DNA of 37,254 nucleotides from CAZSAL01 sp964604825 (GCA_964604825.1 CAZSAL010000024.1:1-37254); one strand, 5' to 3'. Counted from the stretch's first letter, positions 24,001-32,275 are shown. The notes: generated by a model from the letters alone, not told the origin. A program made the numbers and translations.

Positions 24001-24992
24001 CTCTGCGGGTTGGAATTAACGGGTTTGGCCGGATCGGGCGAGCGATTTTGCGGACCGGGTGGGAACATCCCGACATTGAATGGGTGGCCATCAACGATCC
24101 GGCCGGGCCGCAAGTACTCGCTTATCTGTTGCAATACGATTCCACTTATGGACGCTTCCCCGGTAAGGTGGAAGCGCTCGCGAACACGCTTTGGATTGAG
24201 GGAAAACCTATTTCCCTGTTTTCCAGCGAAAATCCCGCCGATCTTCCCTGGAAGGATCTGGGGATCGACATCGTTATTGAATCGTCCGCGCGGTTCACCG
24301 ATGCCACGAAAGCTCGCGCGCATCTGGACGCAGGGGCGAAAAGGGTGGTAATTTCCGCGGCGGCGGAATACGAGGATCTCACGATCTGCATGGGGATAAA
24401 CGAAGACAAGTTCGATCCCGCCAGGCATTTCGTCATCTCCAACGCGTCCTGTACCACCAATTGTCTGGCACATCTGGCGCGGGTGCTTGAGGATACTTTC
24501 GGCATCCGGCGCGGGTTCATGACGACGGTCCACATGTATACCAATGGTCAGAGGGTTCTGGATTCTTCACACAAAGATCTCCGGCGCGCCCGCTCGGCAT
24601 TTGGTTCAATCATTCCGACCTCAACGGGAGCGGCAAAAGCGATCGGCAGGGTTATTCCACGTCTGAAAGGGAGACTGAACGGTATTGCTGTGCGTGTTCC
24701 CTCTTCGTACGCATCGCTGATTGACTTGACCGTAGAACTCAACATATCCACGACTTCCGACGAGATCAATGCGGCGTATAAGCGGGCTTCGGCCGCATTT
24801 CAAAGGTATCTGGAATACACGGATGCCCCATTGGTTTCGCGTGACATCGTCGGCAATTTTAAATCCTGCGTGTTCGACGCTCAGTCGACAGAAGTCATCG
24901 GAGGGAATCTGGTGAAGGTGTTGGGGTGGTATGACAATGAGTCGGGCTATTCCCAGAGGATGATCGACCTGATATCCTATATTGGTAAATGA
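23997..24992 (+). CDS. gap: Glyceraldehyde-3-phosphate dehydrogenase
   Basis: A 331-residue NAD-dependent dehydrogenase. The likely start is TTG at 23997, giving MTLRVGINGFGRIGR, with the codon overlapping the preceding stop. The Rossmann segment is followed by VAINDPAG, where Asp suggests NAD preference. The catalytic Cys is C152 in SNASCTTNC, with H178 in TTVHMYTNGQRVLDSSHKDLRRAR and the substrate loop PTSTGAAKAIGRVIP. It ends LGWYDNESGYSQRMIDLI. Erythrose-4-phosphate dehydrogenase is a near relative but lacks the TNGQRVLD loop in this form. Two places are unusual for GapA: residues 41-52 read LAYLLQYDSTYG, and the usual PTGS(V)VDL strand is PSSYASLIDL. It may be an isoenzyme tied to the sulfur operon. 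Confidence 0.9.
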   Translation: MTLRVGINGFGRIGRAILRTGWEHPDIEWVAINDPAGPQVLAYLLQYDSTYGRFPGKVEALANTLWIEGKPISLFSSENPADLPWKDLGIDIVIESSARFTDATKARAHLDAGAKRVVISAAAEYEDLTICMGINEDKFDPARHFVISNASCTTNCLAHLARVLEDTFGIRRGFMTTVHMYTNGQRVLDSSHKDLRRARSAFGSIIPTSTGAAKAIGRVIPRLKGRLNGIAVRVPSSYASLIDLTVELNISTTSDEINAAYKRASAAFQRYLEYTDAPLVSRDIVGNFKSCVFDAQSTEVIGGNLVKVLGWYDNESGYSQRMIDLISYIGK

Positions 24993-25534
24993 ACTCAAAC
25001 TTGGAAGTATTGATCCTTCCCGGAATTAATGGTTCTGGGCCACAGCATTGGCAGACATATTGGGAAAAAGCTAACCCGGAATACCGGCGCGTTGTTGAGC
25101 GGGACTGGACTCATCCTGTTTGCGACGAATGGATGCAGCCTCTTGAAAATGCAGTGAAAACTTTCGGCCCGGGGACAGTACTCGTTGCTCACAGCCTTGC
25201 CTGCCTGCAGGTCGCGCACTGGGCTCAGCAGACAACCCTCCGGATCAGGGGCGCCTTTCTGGTAGCTCCCCCGGATCCGGAAAATCCCAATTTCCCAGAT
25301 ACAGTCAGTGGTTTTTCTCCGGCACCTCTGCGTAAACTACCATTCCCAAGCATGCTGGTGGCCAGTTCCAATGATCCCTATGGGGACCTTGGCTTTAGTT
25401 TACGTCTTGCCGAAGCGTGGGGGAGTAAATTTGTGAATATCGGCCCGGCCGGTCATATCAATGCGGACAGCGGATTGGGAGACTGGCTGGAAGGATATCA
25501 ATTATTTCGTTCTTTCCTGAAACAAAAAAGTTAA
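24989..25534 (+). CDS. RBBP9/YdeN-family serine hydrolase
   Basis: A 181-residue cytoplasmic alpha/beta hydrolase. The start is the ATG of an ATGA overlap with the gap stop. Landmarks: VLILPGINGSGPQHWQTYWE (N-terminal strand and oxyanion region), the nucleophile S69 in VAHSLAC, the acid Asp in SSNDPYGD and the His in GPAGHINADSGLGDW. These match the small-hydrolase family (PF06821 type), whose bacterial substrates are not established. It is the last gene of the sulfur operon and converges with the metal-binding protein gene, overlapping it by 4 nt. Link to sulfur metabolism is positional only. Confidence 0.88.
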   Translation: MNSNLEVLILPGINGSGPQHWQTYWEKANPEYRRVVERDWTHPVCDEWMQPLENAVKTFGPGTVLVAHSLACLQVAHWAQQTTLRIRGAFLVAPPDPENPNFPDTVSGFSPAPLRKLPFPSMLVASSNDPYGDLGFSLRLAEAWGSKFVNIGPAGHINADSGLGDWLEGYQLFRSFLKQKS

Positions 25535-25893
25535 TCAGCTCTTTTTTTGATCTCCGTTAAAGTGTAGTCCGCTCCCATGCCCATCTCGTCGGATTTGGCC
25601 TTCAGCGTCTTCTGCAGATCGGACACCTTCACCACGGCCCCTTTTTTGATCTGGAACGAGACGGTTTTGGTTTTGGGATCGAAAGTCGCTTTCTTAATCC
25701 CGCGTTGCTGGTTCAGCGTTTGTTCGATAATGGGCCCGCAGCCCTCGCAGACGAGCGCTTTGGCCTTTGCGGTGTAGTTCCCGGGGGCCAAAACCGTGAC
25801 GACCGATTTAGCCGGAGTAGAATCCGTCGCGCGCAACCCGCTTCCCATCCCGAAGAGCATCACGGCTCCTGCAATGAGCCATACCTTTTTCAT
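25531..25893 (-). CDS. Exported CxxC heavy-metal-associated-like protein
   Basis: A 120-residue protein with a signal peptide (about 1-22). The mature domain carries a metal-binding loop LVCEGCGPIIEQTL with C49 and C52, followed by RGIKKATFDPKTKTVSFQIKKGAVVKVSDLQ, matching the beta-alpha-beta-beta-alpha-beta HMA fold. It lies downstream of cusA on the same strand, separated by a palindromic repeat. By position it could be a periplasmic copper chaperone feeding the pump, as CusF does in Escherichia, although CusF has a different fold. A mercury-binding MerP-like role is an alternative. The 3' end overlaps the convergent hydrolase gene by 4 nt. Confidence 0.83.
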   Translation of the reverse strand: MKKVWLIAGAVMLFGMGSGLRATDSTPAKSVVTVLAPGNYTAKAKALVCEGCGPIIEQTLNQQRGIKKATFDPKTKTVSFQIKKGAVVKVSDLQKTLKAKSDEMGMGADYTLTEIKKRAD

Positions 25894-25928
25894 GTAAGGT
25901 CTCCTTATATGTTGATTGCCTAAATTAT

Positions 25929-26011
25929 GTCGTCGCCCCGGAAATCCGTTGTCCGAGGTCCATCACGAAGGCTTTTTGATGGGTCCCGGCTTACAGCCTG
26001 CCGGGACGACG
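25929..26011 (-). repeat. Palindromic intergenic repeat between cusA and the HMA gene
   Basis: The ends are GTCGTCGCCCCGG and CCGGGACGAC, matching the ends of the repeat at 16649-16728; the interior differs. It ends one base before the cusA stop codon. Confidence 0.6.
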
Positions 26012-26012
26012 G

Positions 26013-29000
26013 CTAAAAATGTGACCGCTTCTTCCATTCATAGTAGACAGCCGGATACACCAGAAGTTCCATCAGGAAACTCGTCAGAAGCCCACCCACC
26101 ATCGGGGCGGCAACGCGCTTCATCATATCGGATCCGGCGCCCGTAGACCACATGATCGGCAGAAGGCCCATGAAGGCCGCGCAGACGGTCATCATCTTTG
26201 GGCGCACGCGTTTCACCGCGCCATGGATGATGGCTTCGGTGAGGTCTTCCGGCGTTTTCATCCGGCCGTTGCGGACGGCCTCCGCGTAGGCCAGATCGAG
26301 GAACAGAAGCATGAAAACCCCGGTCTCCGCGTCCAGGCCCATGAGCGCGATCATACCGACCCACACCGCGATGGAGACGTTGTATCCCAGGATCCAGAGG
26401 TACCAGACCGCGCCGACGAGCGAGAACGGGACGGCCAGCATGACGATGGAGGCCTTGGTCACCGAGCGGGTGTTCATGTAGAGGAGCAGGAAGATGAGGA
26501 TGAGGGTGATCGGCAGGACGACCTTCAGCCGTTCGCGGACGCGCAGCATGTTCTCGTACTGGCCGCTCCAGAGCAGCGAATAGCCTTCGGGCAGCCGGAC
26601 CCTTTCCGCCACCCGCCGTTTGGCCTCGTCCACGTAGCCGCCGACATCGCGCCCGGTCATGTCGATGAACACATAGCCCGCGAGCATGCCGTTTTCATCG
26701 CGGATCATGGAAGGACCTTGCTTGAACCCGATGTCGGCGAGTTCGCCGAGTAGAATGTTCGCGCCGGCAGGCGTGGGGACCAGCACGCGCTGCAGCGCCG
26801 GAAGGTTGTCACGCAATTCCCGCGCGTACCGGACGTTGACTGTGTAGCGCTCGCGGCCTTCGACGGTCGTCGTCACCGGCTCGCCGCCGATCGCCGCCAT
26901 CATGATTTTTTCCACATCCTCGACCGTGAGACCATAGCGCGCCAAGCGCTCGCGGCTGATCGTGAAGTCCAGGAAATAACCCCCGGCCGCGCGCTCCGCG
27001 AAGACAGAGCGGGTCCCCGGAACGTCCTTGAGGACCGCCTCCAGCTGCGTGCCGATCTGCTCGATGGTTTTCAGGTCAGGGCCGAGGACTTTAATACCGA
27101 CCGGCGTGCGGATGCCGGTAGACAGCATGTCAATCCGGTTTTTGATCGGCATCGTCCAGGCGTTCGTGACGCCGGGGAAGCGCAGCTGCTGATCCAGCAG
27201 ATCGACGAGTTCGTCTTTACCGATGTGATCCGGCCAGAAATGACGGAACGGCGATTGAAGGAATCCCGGCAGGCGGGAGTACCAGCGCGGTTTCGCGCGC
27301 CATTCGGCGGTCGGCTTGAGCAGGATTGTCGTTTCCATCATCGAAAGCGGCGCGGGGTCCGTGGCGGTTTCCGCGCGCCCGGCCTTGCCGAACACACGCT
27401 CCACCTCGGGAAAGTTTTTGAGGATGGCATCCTGGCGCTGCATGAGCTGCTGGGCCTCGGCGACGGACAGACCGGGGAGCGTTGTGGGCATGAACAGGAG
27501 GCTGCCTTCGTAGAGCGGCGGCATGAATTCCGATCCCAGCCTGAGATAGACCGGTACGGAGGTGAGCACGATGAGAATCGCCGTGATAATCGTCCCTTTT
27601 CGGTGCCACAGAACAAACCGGCAGGCCGGCTCATAGATACGGAAAAGCCGCCGGCTGATGGGATGTTCATCTTCAGGGTAATAACGTCCAACCGTAACAG
27701 TATTCCATACCTTTGCCAACCATGCTGGTTTGAATCGCCCGTAGTCCATGCGGGTAAACATCATTCGGATGGCGGGATCGAGCGTGACGGCCAGCAGGGC
27801 GGCGATCGCCATTGCCAGGTTCTTGGTATAGGCGAGCGGCTTGAAGAGCCGGCCTTCCTGATCCACGAGGGTGAACACCGGGAGAAACGCCACGGCGATC
27901 ACAAGCAGCGAGAAAAAGACCGACGGCCCAACTTCTTTCAGCGCCTGCAGGCGGACCGCGTGGAAGTCGCCCGGGCGACCGGCGAGGTTCCATTCCTCGA
28001 GGCGCTTGTAGGCGTTTTCCACTTCCACGATCGCGCCGTCAACCAGGACGCCGATTGAGATGGCGATGCCGGAAAGAGACATGATGTTAGAGGTTACACC
28101 GAGTAAATACATCGGGATGAAAGCGAGGGTCACCGAGACCGGGATCGTAACGATGGGGATCATCGCAGAGGGGAAATGCCAGAGGAAAACAAGAATGACC
28201 AGGCTGACGATGATCACTTCCAGCAGCAGCTCGTGCTTCAGCGTATGAATGGCGTTTTTGATCAGCTCCGATCGATCATACACAGGTACGATTTCCATGC
28301 CTTCCGGGATGGATCCCTTAAGCTCGCGCAGTTTCTCCTTCACGCGATTGATGACGTTCAGCGCGTTTTCGCCCTGGCGCATGACAACGATGCCGCCGAC
28401 CGTGTCGCCCGTTCCATCCAGGTCGTCCACGCCCCGGCGGATGTCCGGACCGAGGGAAACGTGTCCGATATTCTTGACGAGAACCGGCGTTCCCGTTTTG
28501 CTGTGCCCCACTGCGACATTTTCGATGTCGGTAATCGATTTGGCGTAACCCCGCCCGCGCACCATATATTCCGCACCGGAAAATTCCACGAGCCGGGTGC
28601 CGACATCGTTATTGCTTCCACGGATGGATTCGGTCACTTTAGACAGCGGGATGTTGTAAGTGGCGAGCGCGTTCGGGTCGACGTTGACCTGATACTGTTT
28701 CTGGAAACCGCCGATGGATGCCACTTCCGCAACGCCCGGCACCGACTGCAGCCAGTAGCGCAGATACCAGTCCTGAAAACTGCGCAACTCTGAGAGATCA
28801 TGACCTCCGGATTTGTCCACCAGCGCATACTGGTAGACCCAGCCTACGCCGGTGGCGTCGGGGCCGATTTCGGTCTGCACCCCCGGGGGCAGTTTCGCTT
28901 GGATTTTGGATAGGTACTCCAGCGTCCGGCTACGGGCCCAGTAGAGATCGGTCCCATCCTGGAAGATGAGGTACACATAGGAATAGCCGAAATCGGAAAA

Positions 29001-29249
29001 GCCGCGGATGGCCTTGATTTTGGGCGCGCCGAGCATCGCGCTGACGATCGGGTAGGTGAGCTGATCTTCGACGATGTCCGGACTCTGGTCCCAGCGGGAG
29101 TAGATGATCACCTGCGTATCGAACAAGTCCGGAATCGCGTCGAGCGGCACGCGTTTCATGCAGTAGATGGCGCCGCCGACCGTGATCGCGGTGAAGAGAA
29201 TAACCAGATACTTGTAGCGCGCCGAGAGTTCGATCAGTTTCTCGATCAT
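26013..29249 (-). CDS. cusA: Cu(I)/Ag(I) RND efflux pump, inner-membrane subunit
   Basis: A 1078-residue heavy-metal RND transporter. The N-terminal helix is followed by the porter domain (VPLDAIPDLFDTQVII). The proton relay segment GVLVDGAIVEVEN has D404 and E411, the motif in the fourth membrane helix. The periplasmic methionines that bind Cu(I) in CusA are all present: M587 in LLFMPTT, M638 in LSMMETT and M708 in RIDMLSTG. That points to monovalent copper or silver rather than Co/Zn/Cd. The C-terminal half repeats the fold, with GMIALMGLDAETGVFML. The length is typical. The ATG overlaps the cusB stop (ATGA). A His- or Cys-free cytoplasmic end suggests no extra metal domain. Confidence 0.96.
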   Translation of the reverse strand: MIEKLIELSARYKYLVILFTAITVGGAIYCMKRVPLDAIPDLFDTQVIIYSRWDQSPDIVEDQLTYPIVSAMLGAPKIKAIRGFSDFGYSYVYLIFQDGTDLYWARSRTLEYLSKIQAKLPPGVQTEIGPDATGVGWVYQYALVDKSGGHDLSELRSFQDWYLRYWLQSVPGVAEVASIGGFQKQYQVNVDPNALATYNIPLSKVTESIRGSNNDVGTRLVEFSGAEYMVRGRGYAKSITDIENVAVGHSKTGTPVLVKNIGHVSLGPDIRRGVDDLDGTGDTVGGIVVMRQGENALNVINRVKEKLRELKGSIPEGMEIVPVYDRSELIKNAIHTLKHELLLEVIIVSLVILVFLWHFPSAMIPIVTIPVSVTLAFIPMYLLGVTSNIMSLSGIAISIGVLVDGAIVEVENAYKRLEEWNLAGRPGDFHAVRLQALKEVGPSVFFSLLVIAVAFLPVFTLVDQEGRLFKPLAYTKNLAMAIAALLAVTLDPAIRMMFTRMDYGRFKPAWLAKVWNTVTVGRYYPEDEHPISRRLFRIYEPACRFVLWHRKGTIITAILIVLTSVPVYLRLGSEFMPPLYEGSLLFMPTTLPGLSVAEAQQLMQRQDAILKNFPEVERVFGKAGRAETATDPAPLSMMETTILLKPTAEWRAKPRWYSRLPGFLQSPFRHFWPDHIGKDELVDLLDQQLRFPGVTNAWTMPIKNRIDMLSTGIRTPVGIKVLGPDLKTIEQIGTQLEAVLKDVPGTRSVFAERAAGGYFLDFTISRERLARYGLTVEDVEKIMMAAIGGEPVTTTVEGRERYTVNVRYARELRDNLPALQRVLVPTPAGANILLGELADIGFKQGPSMIRDENGMLAGYVFIDMTGRDVGGYVDEAKRRVAERVRLPEGYSLLWSGQYENMLRVRERLKVVLPITLILIFLLLYMNTRSVTKASIVMLAVPFSLVGAVWYLWILGYNVSIAVWVGMIALMGLDAETGVFMLLFLDLAYAEAVRNGRMKTPEDLTEAIIHGAVKRVRPKMMTVCAAFMGLLPIMWSTGAGSDMMKRVAAPMVGGLLTSFLMELLVYPAVYYEWKKRSHF

Positions 29250-30373
29250 TGGCTTGTCGCTCGCAGTTTCGATTCGGAATCTAAAAGGAAATTCCCCGAC
29301 GTTGATACTTTCTCGCCCTTCTGCAGCCCGCTGATTACCTCATAATAGTTGCCTGCCTGGCGCCCCAGCGTAACCACCCGCGGCGAAAAGCGGCCGGGCT
29401 CCGTTTCAACAAAAACCAGGTCGCGTGTTCCGGTGTGCAGGACTGATGTTTCCAGCACGGCGATCCGGCGGCCCAATCCCGTTTTGATAATGGCGTCCAG
29501 ATACATTTCCGGCTTCAAAAGTCCGTCCGGATTCGGCGCCGTAATACGAGCCCGCAGCGTTCGGGTCTCGGGATTAATAATCGTGTCCACGGCGCACACC
29601 GTGCCGGCGAAGCGTTTTCCAGGGTAGGCGGCCGCGCTGAGTTCCACACGCTGTCCCGTTTTGACGAGTGCGGCCTCGGAATCATAAATATCGGCATAGA
29701 CCCAGACGGCGCGTCCCGGCTTGCCAAGCAGTAATTCGGCTGGATCAGACGGCATCGAATTCAGGTTACCCATCTGGTCTTCAGAAAGTCCCATCTGACG
29801 CAGGCGCAGCTTCGCCGCCTGAACGGTTTCCGTATTTTCCGTTTGAAATTCCTGCGGTGCCCGGGATTCATGAGCGCGTTGCTGCGCGGCCAGCGCTTCC
29901 CTGTATTCAACAATGGCGTTGTAAAGGGCTGGATCGTAGGCGACGTGCGCTGAGGTGCGAATGGGCACAAACAGTTCACGCCTCTCAATCGTGCTTATTT
30001 TGATCCCGATGGCCTGCTGCCGGTCGGGGGAGATCTCGACAACACCCTGGCCGGGAACGGATGTGGCGGCCTCTTCGGCATAGACAGGGATGTAATCCAT
30101 TCCCATGTTATCCTTAGCCGGCACGGGCGAGGTGATCGCCGGATTCATCGGGTTCCGGTAGAAAAGTATCTTCTTCGGCGATGCGAGGGAAAAAGTTGAC
30201 GAGAGGAGAAGACAGAGAGACGTCATTACGAGCGGCAGCATCACCGGAATTTTCTGGGGAGGCTGACGCGTGGTAATCTCAGCCTTGTAAACGTCTGAGA
30301 TCGCCACGTCGCCTGCGGCTCCTCGCGATGACACCTTTATTGCTCGCTCGCAATGACTGCTTTTAGTGGTCAT
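29246..30373 (-). CDS. cusB: Cu/Ag efflux periplasmic adaptor, with repeat-encoded N-terminal extension
   Basis: A 375-residue membrane-fusion protein if translation starts at 30373, where GGAGG lies 6 nt upstream and the start overlaps the cusC end by 11 nt. From there the first 44 residues are encoded largely by the repeat at 30221-30357. Only after them comes a signal-peptide-like stretch (MLPLVMTSLCLLLSSTFSLA), which has its own ATGs at 30241 and 30226 but no Shine-Dalgarno. The mature protein has a heavy-metal-binding segment (FYRNPMNPAITSPVPAKDNMGMDYIPVY), a helical hairpin (about 150-205 of the long form), a lipoyl half (GKPGRAVWVYADIYDSEAALVKTGQRVELS) and a barrel region. It bridges CusA and CusC. 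Which start is used is unresolved. Confidence 0.85.
   Translation of the reverse strand: MTTKSSHCERAIKVSSRGAAGDVAISDVYKAEITTRQPPQKIPVMLPLVMTSLCLLLSSTFSLASPKKILFYRNPMNPAITSPVPAKDNMGMDYIPVYAEEAATSVPGQGVVEISPDRQQAIGIKISTIERRELFVPIRTSAHVAYDPALYNAIVEYREALAAQQRAHESRAPQEFQTENTETVQAAKLRLRQMGLSEDQMGNLNSMPSDPAELLLGKPGRAVWVYADIYDSEAALVKTGQRVELSAAAYPGKRFAGTVCAVDTIINPETRTLRARITAPNPDGLLKPEMYLDAIIKTGLGRRIAVLETSVLHTGTRDLVFVETEPGRFSPRVVTLGRQAGNYYEVISGLQKGEKVSTSGNFLLDSESKLRATSQ
30221..30357 (-). repeat. Palindromic repeat inserted at the 5' end of cusB
   Basis: The ends are CGTCATTACGAGCGG (30221-30235) and TTGCTCGCTCGCAATGAC (30340-30357), inverted copies of each other. The interior (GTAATCTCAG, CTGAGATCGCCACGTCGC, GCTCCTCGCGATGAC) has the layout of the CGTCATTGCGAG type intergenic repeat widespread in bacterial genomes. 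It is open in the cusB frame. Confidence 0.75.
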
Positions 30374-31649
30374 GTGAGGCCTCCATAGGGCCATGATCTA
30401 TTGGCGAGGTCGTGACGGCCTCGTCCATCGCGATACCGATCCAGGCTTCAAGCAGGCTCCAGTGTTCAGCCATGCGGTAAAGATGATCCTGATAGTCATT
30501 ATGCGCGTCGAGCCAGGACCGGTAGGCGCTGAGCAGGCGGATAATGTCCCCTTGCCCGCTGGCGTATTCCTGCCGCGCTACAGCAAGGCTGCTCTGGCTT
30601 GCCGGCAGGATGCCGGCAGTAAAATTCCGCGCAAGGGTAATGCTCGTCCGGGTTTCAATGTATTCCGTCTGTACCTTCTTCAATACCTCATTCTGCATCG
30701 CCAGGCCGGAAGCCTGCGCTTCAAGGACATGAGCCTGCGCTGCCCGGACATCGGCCCATGGACGCTGGAGCCAGAGGGGGAAAGTGACCGATATGCCGAC
30801 CTGATGACCCGGATCGCGGCTGCCCGAAGTTTCGTGTTCGTACATGACCCCGAAATCCGGCGCGAAATGAAGCTTGTTCCGGGCCAGCATGGCGCTGGCG
30901 TGATCCCGTTCGTGCAATGCGCTCATGTAATCAGGTGCATTCTGTCTGGCGGTTTGGATGGCCTGGGCCTGCGTCAAAGGCAAATCTTTCAATTCCGGAG
31001 CGGAGAGGATTCCCCAGGAAATATCAGTCGGTTGATTTAAAAGTGTGTTGAGTTCAGTCTGGATAAGCAGACGTTGTTGCTGCTGTTCGTAGAGATTGTT
31101 TTCCATGCGCCGCAATTCCGTCTGCGTCATGAACACATCCGAAGCGGATCCCTGGCCCGAGGCCAGGCGTGATTGCGCGTTGACCAGCAGAACTTTCATC
31201 ATTTCGACGCCTTCACCGGCCAGGGCGATTTTCTGGTCCGTGAGGTAAAGCTGGTAATAGCGCATGCGTGTCTCGCGCACGACGTCAAGCACCTTCATCC
31301 GATACGCCTCCCGGGCAAGCATGGCCTCGTGATATTTCATTTTCCCTTCGTTATAAAGCTTCCCGGGAAAAGGAATGGGTTGTTCCAGACGGTAATGCTT
31401 CACCGGTTGATTGGCTATGCCCGGCATACCGCTTGGAAATTCCTCATCAACATAGGTAAACGTAGGGTCCGGCCAGGATTGGACGGAAGTTACCTGGTTC
31501 CGCGCTACTTCCCAGGTCTGACGAGCAGCAAGGATTTCCGGATTATTTTCGCGGGCCTGCTTGAGAACATCCGGCAAAGAGGTCGTTACCGGGGAAGCCC
31601 AGGCTGGCAGGACGGCAATGAATAAAGCAGCAAAAAAGTATTTAAACAT
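30363..31649 (-). CDS. cusC: TolC-family outer-membrane efflux channel
   Basis: A 428-residue outer-membrane factor. The start at 31649 is preferred because GAGGA lies 5-6 nt upstream and a signal peptide (about 1-19, ending PAWAS) begins there. The longer in-frame start at 31679 has no such support. The chain consists of paired long helical hairpins, with family motifs ILAARQTWEVARNQV, PDPTFTYVDEEFP, LYLTDQKIALAGEGVEMMKVLL and RLASGQGSASDVFMTQTEL. The second repeat has VARQEYASGQGDIIRLLSAYRSWLDA. No lipobox cysteine is present, unlike Escherichia CusC. It pairs with CusB and CusA. The C-terminus is His-rich (HGPMEASHDH), which may bind metal. Confidence 0.9.
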   Translation of the reverse strand: MFKYFFAALFIAVLPAWASPVTTSLPDVLKQARENNPEILAARQTWEVARNQVTSVQSWPDPTFTYVDEEFPSGMPGIANQPVKHYRLEQPIPFPGKLYNEGKMKYHEAMLAREAYRMKVLDVVRETRMRYYQLYLTDQKIALAGEGVEMMKVLLVNAQSRLASGQGSASDVFMTQTELRRMENNLYEQQQQRLLIQTELNTLLNQPTDISWGILSAPELKDLPLTQAQAIQTARQNAPDYMSALHERDHASAMLARNKLHFAPDFGVMYEHETSGSRDPGHQVGISVTFPLWLQRPWADVRAAQAHVLEAQASGLAMQNEVLKKVQTEYIETRTSITLARNFTAGILPASQSSLAVARQEYASGQGDIIRLLSAYRSWLDAHNDYQDHLYRMAEHWSLLEAWIGIAMDEAVTTSPIDHGPMEASHDH

Positions 31650-31705
31650 AGGATCCTCATACGACGATCCGAACAACAAGTATTGTTAATGGTTACAGTT
31701 ATTAA

Positions 31706-32080
31706 TCAGGCGGAAAGGCAGATAGAATCTACCGGAGGTGAGCGGAGACAACGTGGAGAGAAGCGAAATAAGGCTTGGTAGACATTGAGCACCGGTCGAA
31801 CGTACCGGGTTTGCAGTAACTGTGTCTGGGACAACGTATCCCGTATTACATGCAGTACCTGCCAGGTCCGCTCCGGGGTTTTCACTGTGGAAGGGACTAC
31901 GATATCCGAAACAGAAGAGCCACGCAGTTGCGTGCACTTCATAGGTAAGTTGTGAGTACGGCAGCATGGCATGGTTTGATGCCAGCCGGGCAATCCCATT
32001 CCCATCTGGCACGATGCGGGCGCAGGCGCTTGTCCGACGATCAAACCGACGAGAAAGATCAAGGTAAAGACTGACTTCAT
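31706..32080 (-). CDS. Small exported Cys/Met/His-rich protein heading the copper operon
   Basis: A 124-residue protein that I do not recognise. The start at 32080 begins a signal peptide (about 1-23, MKSVFTLIFLVGLIVGQAPAPA). The mature N-terminus is SCQMGMGLPGWHQTMPCCRTHNLPMKC, with four Cys, four Met and two His in 27 residues, which suggests a soft-metal site such as Cu(I). The rest (about 55-124) is not repetitive and has two more Cys. It is the first gene of the cus operon, 57 nt before cusC. A TATACT box lies 6 nt before the ATG, so the message may be leaderless. It is probably a periplasmic copper-binding or sensing protein; not proven. Confidence 0.65.
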   Translation of the reverse strand: MKSVFTLIFLVGLIVGQAPAPASCQMGMGLPGWHQTMPCCRTHNLPMKCTQLRGSSVSDIVVPSTVKTPERTWQVLHVIRDTLSQTQLLQTRYVRPVLNVYQALFRFSPRCLRSPPVDSICLSA

Positions 32081-32086
32081 AGGGAA

Positions 32087-32114
32087 AGTATACACCGTCA
32101 AGCTTAATTCGCAA
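32087..32114 (-). promoter_or_regulatory. Promoter of the copper efflux operon
   Basis: On the minus strand TTGCGA (32114-32109) and TATACT (32092-32087) have a 16-nt spacer; the ATG begins 6 nt past the -10 box at 32080. A GTATAC palindrome overlaps the -10. Confidence 0.45.
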
Positions 32115-32232
32115 GGCCCAAAAAATCGGAAACAAATTTTGGGCTGAATCAAAGAATGGTAAACTTCAGCAAGTCCGCTTCCGTCAATGATGATTCCAGC
32201 GGCACCAAGGAAGTTCTTAATTTTAAATATTT

Positions 32233-32249
32233 GTATACCTTGGGTATAC
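32233..32249 (+). promoter_or_regulatory. Candidate AbiEi operator: GTATACC-TTG-GGTATAC palindrome
   Basis: A perfect inverted repeat with 7-bp arms (32233-32239 and 32243-32249) sits upstream of the abiEi -35. A further half-site GGGTATAC (32314-32321) overlaps the abiEi start codon. AbiEi antitoxins are known to repress their own promoter by binding inverted repeats. Confidence 0.55.
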
Positions 32250-32275
32250 TTACAACACTAAACAAAAACTTTTTC

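Noticed and set aside
23997..24992. Erythrose-4-phosphate dehydrogenase (linking the operon to PLP synthesis)
   Set aside because: The loop TNGQRVLDSSHKDLRRAR and the general sequence fit GAPDH better; the idea is attractive because the operon is rich in PLP enzymes, but it is not supported.
25525..25550. Bidirectional terminator between the hydrolase and HMA genes
   Set aside because: An A-run and a T-run flank the convergent stops, but no GC-rich stem joins them.
27225..28058. Plus-strand open frames of up to 277 codons inside cusA
   Set aside because: They are antisense to a complete RND transporter and have no recognisable features.
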